Positions 25,773 to 37,852 are shown, counted from the stretch's first letter. The stretch is 64,000 nucleotides of DNA from Aspidiotus rigidus (GCA_035079385.1 JAVHKY010000064.1:330738-394737), one strand, 5' to 3'. Numbers and translations are program-made. Notes: generated from the letters alone by a model not told the origin.

Positions 25773-25979
25773 AACACAATGAACCGACTCCGGAGCGTAA
25801 TAAACCAGCTCTGGAGTAAATAACGGTTTTGGAGCGTAATAAACCGGTTCCAGGATGTAAGGACACGGTTCCAAAATGTAATAAATCGACTCTAGAGCGT
25901 GATAAACCAACTCTGGAATGTAATGAGCCGACTCTAAAAAAAATAACGGCTCCGGAACGAACTGAACCGGTTTTGGAGC
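25773..25979. repeat. 21-bp minisatellite at the FB2 spacer edge
   Basis: About ten copies of a 21-bp unit like GGAGCGTAATAAACCGGTTCT. Because 21 is divisible by 3, several frames stay open. The minus frame of 127 codons (26102-25719) reads heptads such as LEPVYYA, PELVYYA and LESIYYI; the plus frame reads another heptad. It is probably a repeat rather than a protein gene. Confidence 0.65.
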
Positions 25980-27361
25980 AAATAAGAACCCATAACAAGG
26001 AAAGGTACCAAAAAAGGGAAGGACCAAGCAAAGGACAACAATTTTTGAAAAGGACCAAATCTGGCAACACTGCAGCTGTAAGTCAACAGGCCGACTGCAC
26101 AAACAAGGTAATTTGTAGAAGTAAATTTAGTTAGAGTCGTCGTGACCAACTCTCCAAAAGCTTCCTTTAATTTACATATGTCCCAACTGTGCAACGTGTT
26201 AGGCAAGCAACGCCTTGGAAGTCAACTCGCTGTCAACGTATTCTGCATGTTGTATTGTTCATTTAAAAATCCTCCCGCCACTTCTGTTCAAATCGCATTC
26301 AGTTGCTCGTTTTCCTCCTACAGTCTGAACATTCGACAAGTGGGTTCACCTGTGGTTAATTCTAACAAAGGTCAAATAACTTGAAAATTGGCAACGCTGT
26401 GTGTAGGCCAACACGTTACGTATACGCTCTTGAGGGAAAAAACGCTCAAAAGACACGTTAATCGCTGATTTGTAAATAGTATTAGATGCGTCCCCAGAAA
26501 AATGTATAGAGGCTTTTGAAATGTACGCATCCTACCGCATTTTAAGACGAAGTTGGAAATACAATGAAGAAGCAAATGGAAGTTATGCGCTCTATTAAGG
26601 AACGGATATTGTGTTATCTCAGACAGGAAAAATATGAAATTCTCAGACTATTGATAGAGGAGAAGAAAGCGGGAAAAGATACAGAGAAATCCTGGATGGA
26701 GGATTTGAGACGCTGGTTCGGATGTTTATCAATTGAGCTATTCCACGTTGATATCGAGTCGACTCCATTTTGATTCATTTTTACGTCGATGTGCGGTGTG
26801 CACTCGAACTACGATTAATTCTTCCTCCCAGTGCTTGATGGACTGGAAGTATTGTCTGTTTGGTGACCACGCTACTCGAAAATAGAGTGCGTATGAAATA
26901 ATGATCGTATAATCAAAGCCGTTGAATATCAGAATTACACTCGACCAATATGACAGTGGTCAAATGGCGATGATGATGCGCACAATTGTTGAGACTGAAC
27001 TGAGGTATAGTTCTCTCTCTCGACCTAAATTTGAGTCATTTTGAATCTCAGTTTTAAAACCCTATAAACTTCAACGTCGATCGTAATATAGAATAGATTC
27101 AGAACCTATGTTCATTTTTAGTTGATAAAAACCTTTATAACACAATTTTGGCATGAATTATGAGTTGATAGACTTGAATTGATGGTCACTTTTGAGTCGA
27201 ATCCTCAGAATTTTAGTTAAATTTTTAGGTAACGTGTAATTTGGTCTGTAAGTTGTGCACGCAATTTCAAAATATACAATTTTCGTGCAGAAATAATTAC
27301 GACTCGAGCCTATATTAAAGTTATAATGTAACGTGTGGATAGAATTGAGTAGTGCACGACT

Positions 27362-27364
<3 letters not shown>

Positions 27365-27454
<90 letters not shown>
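27365..27454. repeat. (CT)n microsatellite, about 90 bp
   Basis: An almost pure TC run lies inside the right arm of FB2. The equivalent place in the left arm (near 25215) has only a short GAGAGAGAGGGAGG stretch, so the run expanded after the arms formed. The Arg-Glu repeat ORF across it is not a gene. Confidence 0.95.
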
Positions 27455-27458
<4 letters not shown>

Positions 27459-28229
27459 CCTTTAAAAATCGCGACATAATGTCGACATCGGTAAAATTGT
27501 AAAATAGATTCAAATGTCGATTTTTAGTGAACACAAATTGGATAACAAAAGACGACTCAATTTTGACATCAATAATGAGTTGATTAATGGTCGATTCCGA
27601 GTCGAATCCCGTCAATCCAATTTTCAGTCTTACGTGTAATTTGGCTCATAAGTTGTGCATGCAATGCATAAAATTTCAAAATACACAATTTTCGCACAGT
27701 AATACTTACGATTTGAGCCTATATTAAAGTTATCATGTAACCTGTAGGTAGAATTGAGTAGGTAGTGCACAACTTATTCTCCTTTTCGGCCCGTTTTTCA
27801 GAATCGCGATACAAAGTCGAGATCGATCATATAGTAAAGTAGATTCAGAATCAATGTCGATCTTTTTCGGTTGACAAAAAGCTTTATCACAGAAGACGAC
27901 TCTATTTTTGATATCAACAATGAGTTGATAAATGGTCAATAACGAGTGGTATCTTCAAAATTTTAATCAAATTTTCAGTCGAACTTATAATTTGACCTCT
28001 AAGTTGGTCAATAAGTTGTGCATACAATGGATAAAATTTCAAGATAGGGTTTTCTTTAGTTAGCGAAAATCTTGGTAACAGAAGATGACTCAATTTTGCC
28101 ATCAACAATGAGTTGATTAATGCTCAGTTTCGAGAATTTCAGTCAAATTTTCAGTCTAACGTGTCATTCGGCCCATAAGTTGTGCACGCATTGCATAAAA
28201 TTTCAGAAATAATATACAATCCAACCACT

Positions 28230-28680
28230 ACTGCTCCTCGCGGAGATCCGATCGGGGAGGTATTTAAGCCTCCGGAATATTTGACGGTGGACAAAAACAT
28301 GACGGGATTATCGTGAAATCGATACAGAGAGTGGTTTCCCGTTGCTTCCTCTCAGGTGACGGTAGCTCATCTAACTCGAGCTATGGAACGCCGCCGTCGG
28401 ACTATTAGAGTCTCTTCCTCCCCCGTCCAAGAATAGGTGACCTGTCCTCTTCCTATTCGATCTAGCTGGCCTTTTCCTGGCAGGGCCGAGTACTTGCCCT
28501 GGCTAGAGCCCCCCTCAAACTCTTCGGTTAGCCGACCCGATTTCCCGCCGGGATTGATTACCACGACCTTCCATCAGGTTACTCGATGTAACAGGAGCAC
28601 CGCGAGTAGGCGAGTGCATATTTGCGTCACATCTGAAGTTATTCCACGCCAACAACCAATGACTCCCTATTGAAGAGTAG
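28230..28680. other. GC-rich island of unknown nature
   Basis: This block is visibly richer in GC than both flanks, with CpG-rich words such as CCTCGCGGAGATCCGATCGG, TGGTTTCCCGTTGC and TTCCCGCCGGGATTG. It abuts the outer end of FB2. Open frames on both strands lack known motifs. It may be an unrecognised SINE or other mobile element. Confidence 0.35.
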
Positions 28681-31410
28681 AGGTGACGAGTTCCAGTTCC
28701 AGTAGTGTGATGTGTGACTCAGGGTGGGCATGGTACACTGTATGGCGATACTTGGTACGCTGCTAGCCATCGTTTATAATATTTGGCTAAATGTTTCTGA
28801 TGCGATTACCTCTTCCGCTGAGGTTGCAATACGGCCCAAACTTCATTATTTTTTTCGCTTTTTTGTAAGTTCCCACTTCAACTTTTCCTAGTTTTCAAAT
28901 GTTCTCTTTCGAATGTTTGTTGGTTCTCTGCGTAAAAATGGCAAATATTGACGGACTGTTTGAACCGTGGTTACTAGAAAATCCGAAGATTAGAAATGAG
29001 GAAATTCTTTGTCTCCTCTTTGTAATGTTTTGTCCGAGATTTACACTCACGAAGAAGTAGATGGTCCATTTAAAATCCAATTTTTGTCGAGGAAGCCAAC
29101 GATAATCGCGGCACCGTCATTTCGCTCGCAAACGTTGCACACACTGTGCGCTGTGCACTAGCTATACACTAATCCAGCAACATCGACAGTATACTTTTTC
29201 GCGTTTTCCAAAAACTAGAACAAATTACCGCTTATCTATGGGGTCTTTTTGCATCGTTAAAAAGTTGAACAGCGACCAAAAACTATGGCGATGCTGGAAA
29301 AATGGTTCTCATTTTTGGTCGCGCGTATTTCGCGCATACATAACCCTAGCTATATTTTTTTCTCTCCTTTTTTTTTTTCAGACAATATCCCGCGAATGGA
29401 CTATTGTTATTATTTTTATTATTACTATCTTTTTAAAAAGGAGTGCAGCGTTGAAGAAGAAAATAGTGATATACATATCCCGGAGAATGAAATCTTTACG
29501 CGAGACTAAATTGCTACGAAGACCGGAAATATTTCTCTGCGCCATTTAGCAATGAAAACGATCTGTTCACGCGAGACTCTTTTTCTCATTATCGTTTTCG
29601 AAAGGCGAGAAATGCCGAGACTATATACAGTCTTAACAGTCGCTTTGATTATACTCTGGTGTAGTCATCGACGATGTAGTTTTCAGGACGACGCTGCGCT
29701 GTGCAGAAGAAGTAGTGAAAACTTTTCTTCATTTTGAAAAGCAGACTTACTTTTCGTCTGATGAAGAAAAGAGTATCTCCGGCGAAATGATCGTTAATAA
29801 AATAGTTTTATCGCAACAGAATCCCTGTTCATGCTTCCTCTTCTTCGCTCTCTTGATTAGGACACGTGAGCCGGGCGAATCATACGATTTTCTGGGTACA
29901 GAGAGTGTAGAACTTCAGACTAAGAATAACGGTTAGTTGGCAAATTCGACGTAGCGGAAAACAAGAACATTAAATTTTATTTTGTGTAAGAGAACACTCT
30001 GCAGGGCGTACTCGTATCAATTAGATTTTTCGAGCGAAACTCCCCGACAAAAAAGACTCGATTACAAACATCGTATCGCGCACGAAGAGAGAGGGTGTAA
30101 TGGGAATGAGGATTCTTTGGTATAGTGTGGAGTGTAAAAATTTCACGTAGAAAATGAATGTTCGCGCTGACGAAAAATAGTCGATCTCAACTAGATTGCG
30201 GGGCGTCCAATTTGTACAATCGCCATTAGATTATACGGTAATTATTTTTTGAGCTATAAATTCTGCCGCGGGCCAATCGCGGAATGATTTTCATTATCGT
30301 GTCTCTCAAATGATGACCATATAATGACAAACACCCGCATCGTCGACAGTCTACATCACAGCGAATCGAGCAAAGTACCTCTCTCGGAAGACTTAATTAC
30401 ACGCGGATGAGAGCGAATACGACAGCGAATTTCCTTTGATATGCACTTGTCTCCCCCACTTCGCGTTCAAGTGTTCAACTTTTCATTGTCGTTCAACGAC
30501 CGAAAATTCACGAACTTAATATTCCTTTTTTTTTTTCTGCTTCTTCCATGTTTCAGGTATTCCGAATACCTCGTCGAAGTATACGTTACTTTTATGTATC
30601 CTATGTACCATTCAAAGGTACTCAATTATACAACGGATATCAAGATAACGCGAGGTTGAAATTTTTTGTAGAAAAATGAATGTACATCAGCTTTTTTTTT
30701 TCTCCTCTCGTTTCTCAATCGTGAATGCGTTCCTCTTCCAATAGAACAACAAGGGGATGAACTATGTTTACCAAAGAAATTTTCAATATACTCCGGTACC
30801 TAATCGAAATGTGACAATTTTTTTTTTTCTTTCTTTTTCGTTATATTTCATTGTCTTTATAATATTGTACTGTATATTATTAAATTATTGTAACCCTTTC
30901 CTCGTTTTTCTATAGTTTTGTTAGATGAACCAAATTTTATGTGGCGTAAGGAAACGTCGAAAGAAAAAGAAGATTGTAGTTTCTTTTTTTTTTTTTTTGT
31001 TTGTTTGTTTTTGTTATTTGTCCTCTAAGTTAAATTGTTCTCGATGTACCTTAGCGTATTATGTGTTTTACTGTACGCGTACATACTGTGTAAGTGAAAA
31101 TAATGTGTATAGTTTCATTACGTTCTGTATAATAAAATAATCGCGAAATTTTTTCAATTTTGCCCACGTGTATCTCATTTTGTATGTCGTTTACTGGAAA
31201 GGCATCTGTGAAATTGTCCGAGAAAATGTCGTTGCGCATTGTTATGTTCTTTGATGAATCCGACAGTTTAAATCGTCTATGAAGAAAGTGCGTCTCAAAA
31301 CTCTCTAAATGAAGCTTAGCATCCGATTCTCCTTACACATATTTGGAGGATCAGAATAAGAAAGTTTCGAATCAAATGAACCAATTTTTATTTTATTTTA
31401 CAAAAATGCT
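28681..31410. other. Unassigned stretch with pyrimidine tracts
   Basis: The sequence looks mostly unique, with several T-rich tracts followed by AG (for example near 30555) and AATAAA words near 31132. These resemble splice or UTR features, but no reading frame with protein-like character could be joined. Confidence 0.3.
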
Positions 31411-31697
31411 ATGTTTAGTAAATGTGCGAGTGTTCCTTGCGGTACACCGGCTTTGATCGGATAGAATGCGGATTTAGTTTCTCCAAGAGATACTCTGAAT
31501 TTTCTTTCAGCAAGGTAGGACTACAGGAGTTCGGTAGTGTTGCTTGGTAAGATCAAATTTAATTTGCTGTTGAGGCCCCTCCCTTGCAGCTATTCTCAAT
31601 ATTTCAGGAACCTCTCAGCTTGTTCGTCCAGTTCATAGGTTGTCTTCAATCTTACTTTTAGATTGATTAGCTGGTTGACAAATCCCAGTCAGTAAGT

Positions 31698-31910
31698 TTA
31701 TTGACGAGGGTTGCTTATTTTACGCCTAATGATCTTTGAGCTCAGAGTCATCACGACAGGAGTATGATCCGATGTTAAGTCGTCAATTCCATCAACTTCG
31801 ATGTAGCTGCTGGTAATACCTCTTATTAAAAAACAGTCAAAGAGATCAGGTATCTCCTCCGGGTCAGTAGGCCAATAGGTTGTTCTCCGAGATGAATTAC
31901 AATCACACAT
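31698..31910 (-). pseudogene. LINE APE-type endonuclease, C-terminal piece
   Basis: TYWPTDPEEIPDLFDCF and DDLTSDHTPVVMTLS match the Jockey clade end of the domain (usual: PTYWP......PDLLDF and DLSSDHLPV). SDH carries the catalytic Asp-His pair. Confidence 0.85.
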
Positions 31911-32219
31911 TATTTCATTAATTGCTCGGAGTAGTTCATTTCCTCTTTTACGAGTAATAAGTCGAGCGCCTCACACTGTATGCTTCCCATTGAAGTCTCC
32001 AGCGAGTATGAAGCGCGGTCCTAGCTTCTTGAACATATCGGAGAACTGTTTTTTCCCAATTTATGAGTTGGAGGGTACTACGCAGCTCCTATATTCAGCT
32101 GAGCTCCCTGCTGATTAACTGCAATAACCGTAGCCTGAATGGAGTTATCACATATTTCTTCCATCAGGTAATGAGGTATGTTCTCTTTAATTAGAGAAGC
32201 TGTTCCTCCTCGAGCATGT

Positions 32220-32402
32220 TCACTTAGGTGCGTGGTAACCTCTTATTCTGACGTAGCTCTCCATAGTAAAGTGAGATTCAGAGATCAGCACAACATCAAT
32301 ATGGTTGAAGTATAAGAATATTTCTAGACTATTTACTCTTAGAGCGAGTCCGTTCGCGTTCCACGTGGGAAGGTGGAGATCATTTTTATGAGTATTAGTC
32401 AT
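32220..32402 (-). pseudogene. LINE APE-type endonuclease, N-terminal piece
   Basis: WNANGL is the first conserved block of retrotransposon AP endonucleases (asparagine in the active site), and LISESHFT holds the catalytic glutamate block. The frame closes after RIRGYHAPK. Confidence 0.8.
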
Positions 32403-32420
32403 TGAGTTAACAGAGACAAA

Positions 32421-33371
32421 ATTTCTGAATTTTGCTAGACAGTTTTCAAGATTACTTCCTCTAGGTTACTCGTTGGTCCATCGCTCACAGTTGAGGAGGT
32501 TCTGGTGGCCTCTGCGTAAGAAAACTTCCAAAAACAGTAAAATGGATCAAGATATTATGTCCTAGGGATATCTGACCAGAACTTGACTAGAAATTTTGTT
32601 CAAAATTGAGTGACTATGCGGCTCGCCTCATAATACTCATTTTAGATAAATTAAAAAAAAAAAAAGTGAGTAAAAATAATGATGGACGTTGAGGAAAAAT
32701 CGACTGAAAATGGACCAAGGTATCTCTCAGGAATCGACTAGAAGTCTTGGTCAAAATTGAGTAGTAAATACAATATCAATTTTAGACTAAGAAGCGAGGA
32801 CAACTTCTAGTCTGTATTAACAGTATGACGACCAAAAATGGACCGAAATGTATATTCCACTTAATTATGGTCAATATTCAGAAGGAATGATAATCTGACC
32901 AACAATCGACTGAAATGAATAGTGGAAAAGTTATCGCAAAAATTTAATAAAAATCAAACATAGTGATTGGTCGATTTGGTTTCACGGGACTGCACGCCAA
33001 AAAAGATTGTTTTGCACTTCCACTTGAAAGAGGCGTCTGATGGAGGCCTAAACCCAGTATTAAGTCTAGCATAAACGTAGTATAAAAGAGAAAATTTCGA
33101 GTTAGGTCTCGGTTACCTGTCAAAAATTTTCCAAGTCCATCAAGGGGGGTGAAAGCAACTCTGAAAATTTCGAATTAGGGGGTAGGCTTCAGCGAAGACA
33201 TTCAACATGTCAAAAATCCATCTAATTATGCGATAAAAAATATCTAAAATTAGTGAACTATACTACAGAGATAAACATTTAAAATCGAATAAAAATTGTT
33301 GTATTTTTTAGCCGGGAGTCCACTATCCCTTTTGTTGGGGAGAGCGATGCCGAATTGAGTCCCAAATCATC
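32421..33371. other. Unassigned stretch with weak degenerate repeats
   Basis: Between 32520 and 32960, TCAAAATTGAGT, AATCGACTAGAA and ATGGACC(A/G)A words recur about every 120 bp, suggesting an eroded tandem repeat. No gene is seen. Confidence 0.3.
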
Positions 33372-34214
33372 GTTTTTAGCCGAATTGAGTCCCGCAGTGT
33401 CGGGGGTAGAAAAAGGTAAAGTTCGAATTGAGTCCCGAAGTGTCGGCTGTACACAACCGGATTGAGTCCCGAGTTCACAAATGATTCTCAATTTTCTTCT
33501 CGCTTTAACAGACTTAGGACTGCACTGTCGGTGTATGCATCGGTGCGATTAAAAATGAGTTAGCACGTGTCTATGTTTATTTGAGCACATTAGTACCCAT
33601 GGAAGGTACGGGGCGTGGAAAGTAATCGGGGGTAATTATTTTTAACAGGTGGAGGCAGAAATTTGAAGGATACGCGCCTTACGAATTCACTTCCCGACAA
33701 TTCGCCAAGATCACGCCGCATCATGAGTGCTGCGACCTCAGTCTCTTTTTTTACTGGGCCTAAACGTTTTTTCGAATTGCGAATGTCAAGGATTTTGGCA
33801 TAAGTGTCGCATTGGACCTCGAGAAGAGTGTCTAAGAGGACGAAAATATTTGAGTGTAACGCGTAGAACGAACCGTTCAAATGAGCGTAAAATTATTTGC
33901 AGGCATTCGTTGTGCGCGAGGTGCCTGATGAATACGCGACCCACATACGAGGAGGAAACTTGCTCGAAATATCTACATAGTTATCGACGACGTAATCTGT
34001 AAATTTCCGTACTCTATCTTCATCGGGAAGTACAGACATCAGATCTTCAACAAAACACTCTTCACAACATCAAGTTGCCTACAGCAGAGGACGAAGGAAA
34101 ATGAACGAATTCACCCAGCTTCTCAGACTTACTACCGCCGACACTTCGGGACTCAATCCGGACTTTACCTTTTTCTACCCCCGACACTTTGGGACTCAAT
34201 TCGGCTATCAAAAA
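33372..34214 (-). mobile_element. Internally deleted Mutator-like (MULE) element
   Basis: Termini are inverted repeats of about 85 bp. Left (33372-33455) and right (34131-34214) both contain CCGAATTGAGTCCC, AGTGTCGGGGGTAGAAAAAG and TGAGTCCCGAAGTGTCGG, about 90 percent identical. The interior on the minus strand encodes the C-terminal part of a MULE-type transposase. About 840 bp is far too short for an autonomous element. Confidence 0.7.
33590..34065 (-). pseudogene. MULE-type transposase C-terminal fragment
   Basis: The frame reads MSVLPDEDRVRKFTDYVVDNY, then FPPRMWVAY and SRTTNACK, a TAA stop where a serine codon is expected, HLNGSFYALHSNIFVLLDTL, and EFVRRVSFKFLPPP. The TTNACE.(F/W)H..(L/F)N..F...HP.I block is typical of the end of MULE transposases found as repeated genes in insects. 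One in-frame stop, otherwise open. Confidence 0.7.
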
Positions 34215-34219
34215 CAGGT

Positions 34220-34436
34220 ATCATATATAGCTCGAGAGTCGAAAGTTTTCCAAGTCCCCCTCCTATCATATTTTGATCAAGAGACGAAATTTTTTCTAAG
34301 TCCCCTTCCAATCATATATGGCTCGAGAGTCGAAAGTTTTCCAAGTTTTTTATTGGACAGCGAACGGCGCGCGGCAAATTTCTCAAAAAGCCCCCCATGG
34401 AACAGGTTCCCCAATAAAATGTCGACTCTCGAGCTA
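34220..34436. repeat. Dispersed 45-bp-family repeats, left flank of FB3
   Basis: Several copies of TATCATATATAGCTCGAGAG / CCAAGTCCCC are followed by a block with GCGCGCGGCAAATTTCTCAA and AACAGGTTCC. A related block lies on the right side of FB3 (37064-37225) in the same orientation. Confidence 0.65.
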
Positions 34437-34438
34437 TA

Positions 34439-37063
34439 CGGGGTGGACCAGAAAGATGTTACCAGTTGAATGGGAGTTTGCGCTAAATCTGTTGTAGCGT
34501 GAAAACGCAAAACTTTAGATGTATACTTCAAGTTTACGAAATTTGTATCTCAACTTTATCTTTAATTTGCGCCATATCCGAAGTTTCTACGACTTTTCTG
34601 AGCCGAGTTATGGACCAAAATGTGCTGAAATTTTAGAGCAGGGGTTCCCAAAGTTGTGAATTATCGAAAAACAATTTTCCATGATTGAAAAAATCAGGTA
34701 ATCTTCAAAGTGTTCGCCAATTCTGTAGTAAAATTTAGCGCTGAATCTGAATAAAACTGTTAAAAAATTCTGTGAAGCACCAAAATGGGTTAATGAGCCC
34801 AAAAAGGGTCAAAATTCCCCTTAAATTATGAAACCGCCTATCTTCAAAGTTTTTCACGATTCTGAGATAAAATTTAGCGCTGAATCTAAAAAAAATTGTT
34901 AAAAAATTCTGCGAAGCACCGAAATAGGTTTATGGGCGCAAAAAGGGTCAAAATTTTCCCAAAATAATGAAATTGCCCAACCTTCAAAGTTTTTCTCGAT
35001 TCTGAGACAAAATTTAGCGCTGAATAAAATTGTTAAGAAATTCTGCGAAGCATCAAAATGGGTTAATGAGACCAGAGAGGGTCAACATTTCTTCAAAACA
35101 AAAAAAATCGCCTAACCTTCAAAGTTTTTCTTGATTCTAGGGTAGAATTGTGTGCTGAGTTGAAAAAAAAAATTGTTGAATGCGAAGCACCAAAATGTAG
35201 GTATGAAAGTGCCTAAAAACGATCACAATTTTACCAATTTGGAAAATCGCTTAATCTTTCAAATTTCATTTGGTCCTCAAAGAAATCGAGCTTCGCGAGA
35301 ACAAAGATTGCTCGCGGTGATCGACTGAGGCCGTGCGTATGATCGAAGCTGGTAACAGTGTGAAATTCACATTGTTTCATCAGGCGATGGAGAGCATGGT
35401 ACTGAGATGCTCGTCTTACATTGTGAACTCGCAGTGATTGATTGGCCATATTCCTCTAGCAATGAATGCGGGTAAGAAAGCGATCATTTTCTTGTAGCGC
35501 CAGCCGAGAGAGTGACGTTTCAGGGAAGCTTGTTTTCCGTTGTCAGCTCGCGGTGAGAGATTGGATAGGGCCCCCGATACCACGGAATCAAACGAATGCC
35601 CAAAAATTCTCGTGGTTTCTCCCAAAGGCGCCAATGAAGCCGTGAAGTTCTCTCTTATATGATAAACCACGAGTATTTCTGTGCATTCACCCGGCCCTAT
35701 CAGACGTGGGACCCTGACTGTTCTCTCACCACGAGCTGCCAACAGAAGACGAGCTTCACAGTATCATTCGCGCCTTTCTGAGAAACCACGAGAATATCCG
35801 CGCATTCGTTTACCTCCATGGTATCTGTGGCCCTATCCATTCTCTCATCGCGAGCTGACACCGGGAGACGAGTTTCACGGCATCATTGCCTCTTTTGCGT
35901 GAAACCACGGGCCCCAGAGATCATCACAATTTCTCCAGAATGAAGAATTTTTGCGGAAGCATCCGCCTCGATCATACACGAGGCCTCAGTTGATCTATGT
36001 TAAACCCAGGGATCATTTGCCTGCTTCTGTCATGCACGGGGTCTTGATCGTTCTCTTACTACGAGCTCATGACGACAGTCAAGCTTGCCGGTATCATTCT
36101 CTCCTCCGGGTGAAACCCCGAGAAATTCCGGGCGTTCGTCTGCCTCAATCAAAGACTGAGCTGTATAGCTGATCGCTCATCACGAGCAAGACCAAAATTT
36201 TACTTCAGAATTGAAAACAACTTTTGAAGATTACGCAAATTTTACATCTTGGAGGAATTTTGATTCTCTTTGAGCCCATCAACCCATTGTGGTGCTCCGA
36301 AGTATTTTTGAAGCATTTTTTCGAACTGAGCGCAAAATTCCACTTGGAAATCGAATCAAAATTTGAAAGTTTGAACGATTTTCCAATTTGGGGAAATTTT
36401 GACCCTATTTGAGCCCATTAACTCATGTCCGTGATTCAAAGAATTTTTTTTTAAACTTTTTTTTCGGACTCAGCTCGAAAATCCACTTGAAAATCAAATT
36501 AAAATTTGAAAGTTTGAACGATTTTTCAATTTGGGGAAATTTTGGCCCTTTTTAGGCCCATTAACCCATGTCGGCGCTTCGAAGAACTTTTTAAGCATTT
36601 TTTTCAAACTCAGCGCAAAATTCCACTTAAAAATCAAATTACAATACAAAAGTTCCATCGATTTTCCAACTTCGGGAAATTTTGATCCTTTTTGGGCCCA
36701 TTAACCCATTTTGGTGCTTCTTAGGGTGTTGTTACTATTTTTTTTTCGTTTCCCCGTCCAAATTCACTTAAGAAACAGTAATTTCATTATTAAAATTTTT
36801 GAAATTCAGCTCAATACTGTAAATTAACTAATTTTCGAGCCCTATTTTGGGAACCCTGGTGATTTGGTGAATTTTCGGCATATTTTGGTCCATAACTCGG
36901 CTTAGAAAAGTCGTAGAAACTTCGGATATGGCGCAAATTAAAGATTAAGTTAAGATACAAATTTCGTAGTTTGAAGTATACATCTAAAGTTTTGCGTTTT
37001 CGCGCTACGACAGATTTAGCGCAAACTCCCATTTAACTGGTAACATCTTTCTGCCCCACTCGG
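34439..37063. mobile_element. Foldback element FB3, long form (2.6 kb)
   Basis: Terminal sequence CGGGGTGGACCAGAAAGATG at 34439 is mirrored by CATCTTTCTGCCCCACTCGG ending at 37063, flanked by TA on both sides. Inverted arms of about 180 bp contain ACGAAATTTGTATCTCAA and GAGCCGAGTTATGGACC. Inside them, 34690-35270 has about five units of 140 bp (TTCAAAG starts near 34698, 34842, 34983, 35119, 35258) mirrored at 36240-36740 (GGCCCATTAACCCAT every 140 bp). The middle (35290-36200) is another inverted repeat with CTCGCGGTGA / TCATCGCGAG words centred near 35680. No transposase. It resembles a Tc1/mariner-type MITE (TA target) that grew. Confidence 0.8.
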
Positions 37064-37225
37064 TATATGATAGAAGGGGGACTTGGAAAAATGTTTACCC
37101 CCGAGTTAAATAAAATTTTCCTAAATTTTTTGTCGGACGGCGTATGGCACACGGCAAATTTCTCAAAAAAACGTCCAGAAACAGGTTCACTGTTAAAATT
37201 TTCACTGTGTTGAGCTATATATGAC
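37064..37225. repeat. Dispersed 45-bp-family repeats, right flank of FB3
   Basis: TATATGATAGAAGGGGGACTTGG continues the GAGCTAT broken by FB3 at 34431-34437. A GGCAAATTTCTCAAAAAA and AACAGGTTC block follows, then GAGCTATATATGACAGGAGG. Confidence 0.65.
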
Positions 37226-37852
37226 AGGAGGGGCACGACGTCTTCCTTGAAATCGCACCCATTGCAGTTCTGCAATGGCATCTAATTTTTTTTCTTTTCG
37301 TTTTGGTTTTGTTTTTTTTTTAATAAGATGTATTTTTTGGTTGGATGTTTAAAAAAAAAAAAAAATAGTGGCACGAAAGATTTTTGAGACACTTTTTCTT
37401 CCACTTTCAAGTTTCATCCGTATCCATAGTGAATTACTAAATAGGGTTCCAAGGAATCATACTAAACTCCGTTCTAAGCACATACATATTGGGAAAATCC
37501 TCGCAATCTACGTCGTTCAAACTCTTCTCTCAAAACCCTCGTCAATTTTTTTTTTTTCTAGCCTGCAGTTAAATTTTATAAAGTAAAATTCATCTTAACG
37601 GTGGAGGAGAAAAAAAAAATGCTTAGTCACCGGGAATATCATTCGATCAAGTTTTCCTCAATTACATGCAGGTAATGTGTAGAGAATCTCGTTGTGCGAA
37701 TGATGATGTATAGATTCGACTCAACAACTTGGTATTCGTTCGAATCACTAATACCTACTGTGAACATCAAAACTCATTTGTATGTATGTTCGTAAAAATT
37801 TACGTTGTGCACGAGTGCGTTGAATTCTCTACGCGAAATTTGTAAGCCAAAC

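Larger units (their letters stand above)
24440..28215. mobile_element. Large palindrome / foldback element FB2
   Basis: Left arm 24440-25692 and right arm 26927-28215 are reverse complements with moderate divergence. Inner ends match: TTGACCACTG near 25656 with CAGTGGTCAA near 26950, and TGTGCGCATCATCAT with ATGATGATGCGCACA. Outer blocks also match: AAACCCTATCTTGAAATTTT near 24640 with its complement near 28045. Each arm holds three to four diverged units of about 335 bp sharing TTGTGCAC, ATTGAGTCGTCTT and TAATTGATGTCAAA words. The spacer of 1.23 kb has a 21-bp minisatellite and a 70-codon ORF (26564-26773) with no recognised family. No transposase was recognised. Confidence 0.75.
31420..32420 (-). 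mobile_element. Jockey-like LINE remnant (endonuclease and RT pieces)
   Basis: From 5' to 3' on the minus strand: endonuclease start (32402-32220, LPTWNANGLALRVNSLEIFL, then DVVLISESHFT), endonuclease end (31910-31698, RTTYWPTDPEEIPDLFDCF and DLTSDHTPVVMTLS), a linker near 31690-31590 (INLKVRLKTTYELDEQAE), and RT block SAFYPIKAGVPQGTLAH near 31470. The catalytic histidine of SDHTP is retained. The central endonuclease, the RT fingers and everything after GVPQG are missing or broken. Confidence 0.8.

Noticed and set aside
27361..27615. 84-codon minus ORF with a long Arg-Glu repeat
   Set aside because: It is the translation of the CT microsatellite.
24440..28215. CRISPR-like repeat spacing in the palindrome arms
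   Set aside because: Units are about 335 bp, diverged and eukaryotic-type; no short identical repeats with uniform spacers.
30555..30660. Possible terminal exon after TGTTTCAG near 30555 (SEYLVEVYVTFMYP frame)
   Set aside because: No upstream partner exon, no family resemblance and an AT-rich composition.
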